Both the position numbers and the translations under genes were made by a program. 5,260 nucleotides of DNA from Thermoplasmata archaeon (GTDB taxonomy: Archaea; Thermoplasmatota; E2; UBA202; DSCA01), in contig JAGGSL010000053.1 of the NCBI GenBank assembly GCA_021159125.1, positions 1 to 5,260 of the forward strand, written 5' to 3'. Positions within the stretch are counted from its first letter, which is position 1. Each line of letters opens with the position of its first letter. Positions 1 to 5,053 of the stretch are shown here, one piece after another. The notes beneath the pieces are model-generated. The model did not search any database and was not told where the DNA came from. It was given only the letters and a program-made list of their open reading frames with translations.

Positions 1-227
1 TCTATGACCCACTGGGGATGCGGCACGTTGCCCTCACGGCTATACCCTTTTGGATATTCAACCCAGAATTCAGAAAATGGTGACACTATCGGATTCAGGG
101 CTATGCAGCCGAGGCACGTACTTTCGTTCAAATCAGTTGATTTATCGTAGGCAGTATACCACCCGCTCACGAAAAGAGCGAGCGCAATTATTATGCCTAC
201 TGCCTGTATTATCCTTGTCCTTCGCAC
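1..227 (-). CDS. Membrane-anchored extracytoplasmic protein with CxxC motif, possibly thioredoxin-like (N-terminal part, cut by window edge)
   Basis: Reading the minus strand from a GTG at 227 gives 75 codons open to the window edge. The product begins MRRTRIIQAVG, followed by a hydrophobic segment at about residues 6-23, which looks like an N-terminal signal anchor or signal peptide. A short polar stretch, a CLGC motif (C38, C41), an aromatic region (FSEFW, residues 51-55) and VPHPQWVI (residues 68-75) follow. The basic N-terminus suggests the rest lies outside the membrane. The GTG start is chosen because AGGTG sits 6 bases upstream; an in-frame GTG at 236 is directly preceded by a stop codon and has no such site. 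The gene follows nadX with one base between stop and start, so it is probably cotranscribed. I suspect a secreted thioredoxin-like or thiol redox protein, but the catalytic domain would lie beyond the edge. That assignment is weak inference; the reading frame and anchor are well supported. Confidence 0.72.
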   Translation of the reverse strand, partial: MRRTRIIQAVGIIIALALFVSGWYTAYDKSTDLNESTCLGCIALNPIVSPFSEFWVEYPKGYSREGNVPHPQWVI

Positions 228-228
228 A

Positions 229-1005
229 TTACGCACCTATTTGAATCGGATCGATGGCCCTCCTCAGCGTGGCGATTGCCGAGAGGGATGCAAGATAGCT
301 CGAGCGAGGATTGTTGGGATTGGGAAGATTCTCCACCTCTGCTCTCAAGCGCCCGAACTTGCCATGAGCAAGTACCTTGTGGCTGTTGTATTTTACCACA
401 GGGTCTGCGACTATCTTCACTTTTGTTTTATCAAACCCTATTCCCGCGAGAGATAAGCATGCAGCCACGTTTATATTTTTTGGAAATTTTTTGACAGCAT
501 CTCTCGCCACACCATCAAAAAGTATGGTCCTTTTTTCCAGTTGTTTTCCGAGAGAGGCAGGGGATTTTGTTGTTACGAGAGTTACCTCGTCCACTACATC
601 TGCCTTCGCCGCTTTTATGCCATCTATGCCGCATACTGCTCCTGAAGGGAGGTAGATTTTGCATTTTTTTTCCATGGCTTTGCTCTTCAATCTTTCAAGA
701 AGGTTGCTGTCAAGCAGACTTCCTATGCTCATGATTATCAAATCCTTACCCGCCTCAATCACCTTTTCCGCATATTGCCTGACCGCTTCCTGTGATGCCG
801 CCTCGAAGATAATATCTGCATCTCCCACAAAATCATAAAAATTTTTCACCGCTCCCTTTTTCAATTTTCCGGCAAGTTCCTCCGCCTTTTCCTCCTTTAT
901 GTCGTAAAGGTAAATTCTGTCTATCTCCTCCATATTGTCCGCAGCCATTGCCACGTCACTTCCTATTGCCCCACACCCTATTATGCCAAGCGTGACGTAA
1001 TCCAT
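229..1005 (-). CDS. nadX: L-aspartate dehydrogenase (NadX type)
   Basis: This 258-residue protein is a complete aspartate dehydrogenase, a cytoplasmic enzyme that oxidises L-aspartate with NAD(P)+ to iminoaspartate, the substrate NadA condenses with dihydroxyacetone phosphate to make quinolinate. It replaces the flavoenzyme NadB. The N-terminal Rossmann fold shows GCGAIG at residues 10-15, and an acidic D35 at the end of the second strand (YLYD), which in such folds favours NAD over NADP. Family landmarks follow: SIGSLLD (93-99), LPSGAVCGIDGIKAA (119-133), FDGVARDAVKKFP (163-175), SLAGIGFDKT (185-194), NSHKV with the probable active-site His209, and FGR...VENLPNPNNPRSSYLA...SAIATLRRA near the C-terminus. 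Length is normal for the family. The ATG at 1005 is preceded by no Shine-Dalgarno sequence but by a TATA-like box about 25 bases upstream, so the mRNA is probably leaderless. The gene diverges from nadC, the later enzyme of the same pathway. Confidence 0.95.
   Translation of the reverse strand: MDYVTLGIIGCGAIGSDVAMAADNMEEIDRIYLYDIKEEKAEELAGKLKKGAVKNFYDFVGDADIIFEAASQEAVRQYAEKVIEAGKDLIIMSIGSLLDSNLLERLKSKAMEKKCKIYLPSGAVCGIDGIKAAKADVVDEVTLVTTKSPASLGKQLEKRTILFDGVARDAVKKFPKNINVAACLSLAGIGFDKTKVKIVADPVVKYNSHKVLAHGKFGRLRAEVENLPNPNNPRSSYLASLSAIATLRRAIDPIQIGA
234..238 (-). promoter_or_regulatory. Shine-Dalgarno sequence for the CxxC protein gene
   Basis: AGGTG on the minus strand matches the core of the archaeal GGAGGTGAT consensus. 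It lies 6 bases before the GTG at 227. It overlaps the last codons of nadX, which supports translation of the downstream gene from a shared mRNA and decides between two candidate GTG starts. Confidence 0.5.
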
Positions 1006-1009
1006 ACCG

Positions 1010-1017
1010 ATAAATAG
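1010..1017 (+). promoter_or_regulatory. TATA-like box of nadC
   Basis: ATAAATAG is centred about 27 bases upstream of the nadC ATG at 1041, the spacing expected for an archaeal TATA box driving a leaderless transcript. No Shine-Dalgarno sequence precedes nadC. The box lies just outside the nadX start codon, so the two promoters overlap. Confidence 0.5.
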
Positions 1018-1025
1018 AGGATTTC

Positions 1026-1033
1026 TATTAATA
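1026..1033 (-). promoter_or_regulatory. TATA-like box of nadX
   Basis: TATTAATA on the minus strand is centred about 25 bases upstream of the nadX ATG, again fitting a leaderless archaeal transcript. It sits within bases -15 to -8 of nadC, so a preinitiation complex here would block initiation of nadC. Confidence 0.5.
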
Positions 1034-1040
1034 GGTTCCT

Positions 1041-1853
1041 ATGGAAGACATTGAAAGATTCCTTCATGAAGACCTGAACGAAAAAGGAGATATTACCTCA
1101 AATGCGCTGCTTGAGGACGAGGAAGGCAAAGCCCGAATAATAGCAAAAGAAAGTTGCATTCTGGCAGGCCTCGAGGAAGCAGGAAATGTATTTTCCGAAC
1201 TCGGCCTGGCTGTGAATTTCCTAAAAAATGATGGCGACAGGGCAAGAGCAGGCGATGTCGTTATGGAAATAAAAGGAAAAGCCCGTTCCATACTTTCGGG
1301 CGAAAGGCTGGCCCTGAATATCATATCCAGAATGAGCGGTATAGCGACCCTTACCAACGAGCTTGTAAATATATGCAGGAAGAAGAATCCTAAGATAAAG
1401 ATAGCTGCCACCAGAAAAACAACTCCGGGCTTCAGAAAATACGAAAAGAAGGCGGTGGAGCTTGGCGGAGGCATGCCCCACAGAATGGGGTTGTACGACG
1501 GGGTCATAATAAAGGACAATCACCTTGTTTACCTATCCATAAGAGAAGCCATAAGGAAGGCGAAGGAGAAGATAGACCTGCCCATAGAGGTAGAGGTGGA
1601 AAGTATTGATGACGCCATAATTGCAGCTGAAGAGAAAGCGGACATCATCATGCTTGATAACATGCCACCTGTGAAGGGGAAGGTTGCGGCACGAGAGGTA
1701 AGAAGCATTAATCCTTCCGTGAAAATAGAAGTTTCAGGGGGCATAACGCCTGAGAATATCGCCAATTATACCTTTGCAGATATAATCTCATTGGGCTGGC
1801 TTACCCATTCAGTAAAAAGCAAGGACTTCTCCCTTGAAATTGAAAAGGTGTAA
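1041..1853 (+). CDS. nadC: Nicotinate-nucleotide pyrophosphorylase (carboxylating), quinolinate phosphoribosyltransferase
   Basis: This 270-residue enzyme condenses quinolinate with PRPP to give nicotinate mononucleotide, CO2 and pyrophosphate, the committed entry into NAD in the cytoplasm. Family landmarks run in the usual order: an N-terminal GDITS (16-20), ERLALNIISRMSGIAT (88-103), the quinolinate/PRPP-binding block TRKTTPGFR (124-132) and GGGMPHRMGLYD (142-153), IIKDNH (156-161), EVEVE with E185, IMLDN with D206, VSGGI (231-235) and SLGWLTHS (250-257). E185 and D206 are at the positions of the Mg-PRPP acidic residues of the family. Length is normal and all key residues are present. The ATG at 1041 is preceded by a TATA-like box and no Shine-Dalgarno sequence, which suggests leaderless translation. 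It diverges from nadX, and the shared promoter suggests joint control of the pathway. The following gene starts 60 bp downstream and has a different role. Confidence 0.96.
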   Translation: MEDIERFLHEDLNEKGDITSNALLEDEEGKARIIAKESCILAGLEEAGNVFSELGLAVNFLKNDGDRARAGDVVMEIKGKARSILSGERLALNIISRMSGIATLTNELVNICRKKNPKIKIAATRKTTPGFRKYEKKAVELGGGMPHRMGLYDGVIIKDNHLVYLSIREAIRKAKEKIDLPIEVEVESIDDAIIAAEEKADIIMLDNMPPVKGKVAAREVRSINPSVKIEVSGGITPENIANYTFADIISLGWLTHSVKSKDFSLEIEKV

Positions 1854-1870
1854 GGCACGGCATCAAAATC

Positions 1871-1903
1871 TACTAATAACGCGATTTGTATTCAGTACTA
1901 ATA
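1871..1903 (+). promoter_or_regulatory. Putative promoter of the iron operon with a direct repeat
   Basis: Within the 60-bp gap before the regulator gene, the octamer TACTAATA occurs at 1871-1878 and again at 1896-1903, 25 bp apart. Between them, TTTGTATT at 1885-1892 is centred about 26 bases before the ATG at 1914, a fair position for a weak TATA box of a leaderless mRNA. The repeats flank this box and could be half-sites for the metalloregulator encoded just downstream. No match to the classic bacterial DtxR or MntR operator is visible. Confidence 0.35.
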
Positions 1904-1913
1904 TTGGGCCGAT

Positions 1914-2510
1914 ATGATAAAAAAAGAAGACGAGCAGAAGGTGGCGGAGGAGGACATACTGAGAACACTGGGCGAAAAAAATGGAGATGCCTCATTAAAA
2001 TCACTGATGGAGGAGGTTCAGTCATCTGGTTCTGCATTTTCCAGAGCAATTGAGAATATTGAGAAGAAAAATCTGATACGCCTTGAAAATAACCGCGCCA
2101 GTTTGACAGATAAAGGAATAAAAAAAGCAGATGATATTCTCAGAAAGCATCTTGTCGTTGAAAATTATTTTAAGGAGTCCAGGGGGGCAGCGGAGGCACA
2201 TAGTATAGCCCACATCTTTGAGCATCGTTTATCAGAGGAAGCCATCAAAAATATGGAAAGTTTGTATAATCTTAGGGAAAAAGGGGAACCTCTTTTGAAA
2301 CTAAAGCCATACGAAGAGGGTTTGATAGTGAATATTGCTTTGCCTGATAGCAAATTATTTGAGCGAGTAGTAAGCATGGGAATATTTATCGGAGAGAAGG
2401 TGACAGTGGCAGGCAAAATCCCGGGGGGCGTTATAATAAAGATAAAAAACAAAAAGTTTGTAGTGGATAAAAACATAGCAGAATACATCAGGGTAATAAA
2501 AAATGGATAA
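1914..2510 (+). CDS. DtxR/IdeR-family metal-dependent transcriptional regulator with C-terminal FeoA/SH3-like domain
   Basis: This 198-residue protein looks like a metal-activated repressor. Residues about 10-75 form a winged helix-turn-helix, with SGSAFSRAIENIEKKNLI (39-55) as the recognition helix region and LTDKG (64-68) in the wing. Residues about 76-120 form the metal-binding and dimerisation domain: H79, E83, H96, H100, E103 and H104 align with DtxR H79, E83, H98, C102, E105 and H106. The usual Cys ligand is therefore His, and D14 aligns with DtxR M10, as the Asp of MntR does. Residues about 128-195 match the FeoA/SH3-like domain (LKPYEEG, SMGIFIGEKV, PGGVIIKI). No Shine-Dalgarno sequence precedes the ATG. 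The stop overlaps the feoB start by 8 bases, so the two are one operon and the regulator very likely controls iron uptake. Fe(II) is the likely effector from context; Mn(II) remains possible from the ligand set. Confidence 0.88.
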   Translation: MIKKEDEQKVAEEDILRTLGEKNGDASLKSLMEEVQSSGSAFSRAIENIEKKNLIRLENNRASLTDKGIKKADDILRKHLVVENYFKESRGAAEAHSIAHIFEHRLSEEAIKNMESLYNLREKGEPLLKLKPYEEGLIVNIALPDSKLFERVVSMGIFIGEKVTVAGKIPGGVIIKIKNKKFVVDKNIAEYIRVIKNG

Positions 2511-4389
2511 AATCAAGATAGTCCTTGTGGGACAACCGAACGTAGGAAAATCATCTCTTCTGAATGCATTGGTTGGACCAAAGGTTGTGATTTCAAATTA
2601 TCCGGGGACAACAGTGGAAGTTACCAAAGTGCAAAAAACTTTTGATGGAATAGAAATGTCCTTCCTGGACACACCCGGCATATACTCAATATCTGACAGA
2701 AGCGAGGAAGAGAAAGTAACAGAGAAAATTTTATTCGAAGAAGAAATTGACGGCGTAATAGTTGTTTCAGATGCAACTGCCCTTGAACGAAGCTTATATG
2801 TGCTCCTCCAGATCATGGAAGCAGATATACCTGCCGTTATTGCCCTCAACTTTGTGGAAGACGCCCGTAGTAAGGGCATAAAAATTGACTGCAAGAGATT
2901 GGAAAAGGCGCTGGGAATATCTGTCATTCCAATAAATCCAATAACCAAAAAGGGGATAGATGACCTCCTGAATTCTTTACTGAGAATTAAAGATAAGAAA
3001 GTGAAATTCAGGGTGGAATATGACGACCATATAGAAGAGGCAATAAGTCAGATCAGCTCAAAATTAAAAGAAACAAGATTGCCGAAGAGATTTATATCTG
3101 TAAGGATTCTTGAAGGCGATGAAGATTTCTACAAGTATCTGGGCGATGAAAAGATACTTGATTCGATTAAAAAGAATCTGTCAGAAAAACATCCGAAAAT
3201 TGACAGGGATATAGCAGTTACAAGATACGGAATAGCTTCACTTCTGGCTGAAGAGGCAACCCAAATTGTACATACTGTTAGAGGAGAAGATATACAGGAA
3301 AAAGTTGACAGGCTTTTATTGCACAGGAGCTGGGGCCCCGTTATTACGATGCTTATCCTTGTCATTACTTTCGGAGTGCTTCTATATCTGGGAAATCTGT
3401 TGCAGAGCATTCTTATGGATTTAACATCGAATTTTCTTTCCTTTCTTCATATCACAGGAAATTCCATGCCCGATATTGTGCTGGCGAGAAGTTTGACAGG
3501 ACTTGCAGCAGGTATTTCCATTGCTCTGCCCTATGTATTTCTATTTTATCTCCTTCTGGGATTGCTGGAGGACATGGGCATCCTTTCCAGATTTATTGTA
3601 AATGCAGAAAGGTTTTTCGGGAAGTTCGGAATGCCGGGGAAAGCATTTATTCCTCTAGCTCTCGGATTGGGATGCACTGTGCCTGCGACCAAAGCAACCA
3701 GGGTTCTATCTTCCAAAAGAGAACAGTTTTATGTCGCATCTTTTCTTTCTTTTGTTCCATGCTCCTCAAGAACTGCTATAATAATGGGCGTAGTCGGATT
3801 TTACGGAGGCATAAGGTTGGCATTTTATGTTTTTCTTACCCTGCTTATGGCTGCCCTTATATGGGCTTTTGCCATTAAAAAATTGTATCATGTCAGTAGA
3901 GAGCCTTTGCTCCTTGAATTGCCGCCTTACAGAAAACCGCTGGCAGGAAACATACTTGCCAAAGGCTGGTTCAGAATGAAGGATTTTATTTATGTGGTTA
4001 TACCTCTGCTGATGGTAGGGGGTGCAGTATATGGAATTCTGGACGCATATAACATTACCCATATGGTGGTACAGCCCCTCTCTGTTATCACATCATGGCT
4101 GGGGCTGCCAGATGTCACCATCATTCCCCTGACATTCGGATTCCTGCAGAAGGATCTGACAGGCGCAATGCTTGTATCTGTACTGGGCAGTAATATATCC
4201 TCTGTACTGACACCTGTCCAGATATACACATTTGGTGTGGCATCTGCTATTGGAATACCCTGCATAAATGCTTTTGCGATGCTGATCAGGGAATTTGGAT
4301 TCAGGAGAGCTGTCTCCCTTACGACGGTTTCTATCGGCTACGGTATCTTATTTGCTGGCTTGCTTTTGAGAATAATTTTTATTTTCTGA
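2503..4389 (+). CDS. feoB: Ferrous iron transport protein B, GTPase-coupled Fe(II) transporter
   Basis: FeoB brings Fe(II) across the cytoplasmic membrane. This 628-residue protein has an N-terminal G domain with G1 GQPNVGKS (10-17), a G2 region PGTT (34-37) and G3 DTPG (56-59). G4 reads NFVE (116-119), where NxxD is usual. A helical spacer, which in the family acts as a GDI-like domain, spans about 170-265. The membrane part starts near residue 278 (WGPVITML) and shows both gate motifs: GLGCTVPA (388-395, C391) and FVPCSSRTA (417-425, C420). The downstream landmarks GFLQKDL and PCINAFAMLIREFG are also present. It is shorter than the E. coli protein but keeps every core element. Its ATG lies inside the end of the DtxR-family gene (overlap ATGGATAA), with only a weak GGGT 8 bases upstream, so translational coupling is likely. 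No separate feoA or feoC is present in the window. Confidence 0.96.
   Translation: MDKIKIVLVGQPNVGKSSLLNALVGPKVVISNYPGTTVEVTKVQKTFDGIEMSFLDTPGIYSISDRSEEEKVTEKILFEEEIDGVIVVSDATALERSLYVLLQIMEADIPAVIALNFVEDARSKGIKIDCKRLEKALGISVIPINPITKKGIDDLLNSLLRIKDKKVKFRVEYDDHIEEAISQISSKLKETRLPKRFISVRILEGDEDFYKYLGDEKILDSIKKNLSEKHPKIDRDIAVTRYGIASLLAEEATQIVHTVRGEDIQEKVDRLLLHRSWGPVITMLILVITFGVLLYLGNLLQSILMDLTSNFLSFLHITGNSMPDIVLARSLTGLAAGISIALPYVFLFYLLLGLLEDMGILSRFIVNAERFFGKFGMPGKAFIPLALGLGCTVPATKATRVLSSKREQFYVASFLSFVPCSSRTAIIMGVVGFYGGIRLAFYVFLTLLMAALIWAFAIKKLYHVSREPLLLELPPYRKPLAGNILAKGWFRMKDFIYVVIPLLMVGGAVYGILDAYNITHMVVQPLSVITSWLGLPDVTIIPLTFGFLQKDLTGAMLVSVLGSNISSVLTPVQIYTFGVASAIGIPCINAFAMLIREFGFRRAVSLTTVSIGYGILFAGLLLRIIFIF
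4376..4385 (+). terminator. T-rich tract at the end of feoB, possible intrinsic terminator
   Basis: TTTTTATTTT on the coding strand lies in the last codons of feoB. Archaeal RNA polymerase terminates at such T-rich stretches without a hairpin. It is also simply codons for Ile and Phe, so the call is weak. No hairpin follows before the TBP promoter. Confidence 0.3.
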
Positions 4390-4449
4390 GTGCCGGGCGA
4401 AATCTTGAAAAGGAGATGAAGCAGAGCTCACAAACATTTATAAAGAGGG

Positions 4450-4457
4450 TTTATATA
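4450..4457 (+). promoter_or_regulatory. TATA box of the TBP gene
   Basis: TTTATATA is a near-ideal euryarchaeal TATA box, preceded by the purine-rich stretch AAAGAGGG that would serve as the BRE. Initiation would fall near 4478-4481, giving a leader of about 23-26 bases that contains the Shine-Dalgarno sequence. A second TATA-like octamer, TTTATAAA, lies at 4437-4444. Confidence 0.65.
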
Positions 4458-4458
4458 C

Positions 4459-4468
4459 TATTTAAATA
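4459..4468. repeat. AT-rich palindrome between TATA box and predicted start of the TBP transcript
   Basis: TATTTAAATA is a perfect 10-bp palindrome one base downstream of the TATA box. Its place between TATA box and initiation site suits an operator or a second TBP contact, but AT-rich palindromes of this size also arise by chance. Confidence 0.35.
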
Positions 4469-4492
4469 ATAGCTAAATATAATGGCTAAAAA

Positions 4493-4498
4493 GGGGGT
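4493..4498 (+). promoter_or_regulatory. Shine-Dalgarno sequence of the TBP gene
   Basis: GGGGGT, one mismatch from GGAGGT, ends 5 bases before the ATG at 4504. It fixes this start over the out-of-frame ATG at 4482. Confidence 0.6.
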
Positions 4499-4503
4499 AA
4501 ATT

Positions 4504-5052
4504 ATGGCCGATATGAAAATAGAAAATGTTGTGGCATCGACCACAATAGCAAAGCAACTTGATTTGAAAAAACTGTCAAAGGCATTGCCTAACGGCGAAT
4601 ATGAGCCCGAGCGTTTTCCAGGGCTTGTTCTCCGTCTCGACGAGCCGAAAACCGCCGCTCTGCTCTTCAGAAGCGGAAAGGTTGTCTGCACAGGAGCGAA
4701 GACAATAAAAGATGTGGAGAGGGCAATAAAAAAAGTATGTGATATGGTGGAGAAAGCAGGAGAAGAGGTTTTCAAAAAACCGGATATAAATGTCCAGAAT
4801 ATCGTTGCATCTGCAAATCTGAATGCACAGCTCAATCTGAATGCAATAGCGCTTGCTATAGGCCTTGAAAAGGTGGAATACGAACCGGAGCAATTCCCGG
4901 GGCTTGTCTATCGGCTTGAGGAGCCACATGTTGTCATCCTGTTATTTGGCTCAGGAAAACTGGTGTGCACAGGAGCAAGGAAGGCGGAACAGGTGTCCGA
5001 GGCAGTCGACAAAATAGCGAAGGAGCTGGACAGCAAAGGCCTGCTGATGTAG
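4504..5052 (+). CDS. tbp: TATA-box-binding protein (archaeal TBP, general transcription factor)
   Basis: TBP binds promoter TATA boxes and, with TFB, recruits archaeal RNA polymerase. This 182-residue protein is the usual two-repeat saddle. Repeat one runs from about residue 5 (IENVVAS) to 85 and repeat two from about 95 (INVQNIVAS) to 178. Both carry YEPE(R/Q)FPGLV and LLF(R/G)SGK(V/L)VCTGA. The four phenylalanines that kink DNA in this family are at F38, F55, F131 and F148. The length is complete, and the protein ends at KGLLM without the acidic tail seen in some archaea. It has its own strong promoter and Shine-Dalgarno sequence, so it is a separate unit from feoB, 114 bp upstream. Its stop codon is one base from the stop of the convergent membrane protein gene. 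Identity is firm; whether other TBP copies exist in the genome cannot be told here. Confidence 0.98.
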   Translation: MADMKIENVVASTTIAKQLDLKKLSKALPNGEYEPERFPGLVLRLDEPKTAALLFRSGKVVCTGAKTIKDVERAIKKVCDMVEKAGEEVFKKPDINVQNIVASANLNAQLNLNAIALAIGLEKVEYEPEQFPGLVYRLEEPHVVILLFGSGKLVCTGARKAEQVSEAVDKIAKELDSKGLLM

Positions 5053-5053
5053 G

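Larger units (their letters stand above)
1006..1036. repeat. Near-symmetric dyad forming the shared nadX/nadC promoter
   Basis: The left arm ACCGATAAATAGA (1006-1018) and the right arm TCTATTAATAGGT (1024-1036) are reverse complements at 11 of 13 positions, around the 5-bp centre GGATT. The right arm contains a perfect 10-bp palindrome, CTATTAATAG (1025-1034). The dyad fills almost the whole 35-bp gap between two divergent start codons. It could be a bidirectional promoter, an operator for a dimeric regulator, or both. The symmetry is seen directly; the function is inferred. Confidence 0.7.

Noticed and set aside
164..180. Small inverted repeat CGCTC-7-GAGCG that could form a hairpin.
   Set aside because: It lies inside the hydrophobic segment of the CxxC protein gene, has only 5 pairs and no T tract, and is explained by codon use.
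50..655. Several overlapping plus-strand open frames across the left part.
   Set aside because: They lie opposite nadX and the CxxC protein gene, whose minus-strand products have clear family motifs or a coherent anchor, and they show no ribosome sites.
1476..1492. Hairpin CCCCA-5-TGGGG inside nadC.
   Set aside because: It encodes the conserved MPHRMG motif of the enzyme, so the sequence is explained by protein conservation.
1064..1519. Long open frame on the minus strand opposite nadC.
   Set aside because: It is a shadow of a strongly conserved enzyme gene, with a composition typical of antisense frames and no promoter or ribosome site.
3332..3339. GC-rich 8-bp palindrome GGGGCCCC in an otherwise AT-leaning gene.
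   Set aside because: It encodes the start of the first FeoB membrane segment (WGP) and has no partner sites in the window.
4416..4469. A 17-codon frame starting ATG with AGGAG directly before it, between feoB and tbp.
   Set aside because: The ribosome site has no spacing to the ATG, the frame runs through the tbp TATA box, and the peptide has no recognisable features.
4684..4980. Repeated 11-mer TGCACAGGAGC in the two halves of tbp.
   Set aside because: It encodes the CTGA motif common to both TBP repeats; the ancient internal duplication explains it.
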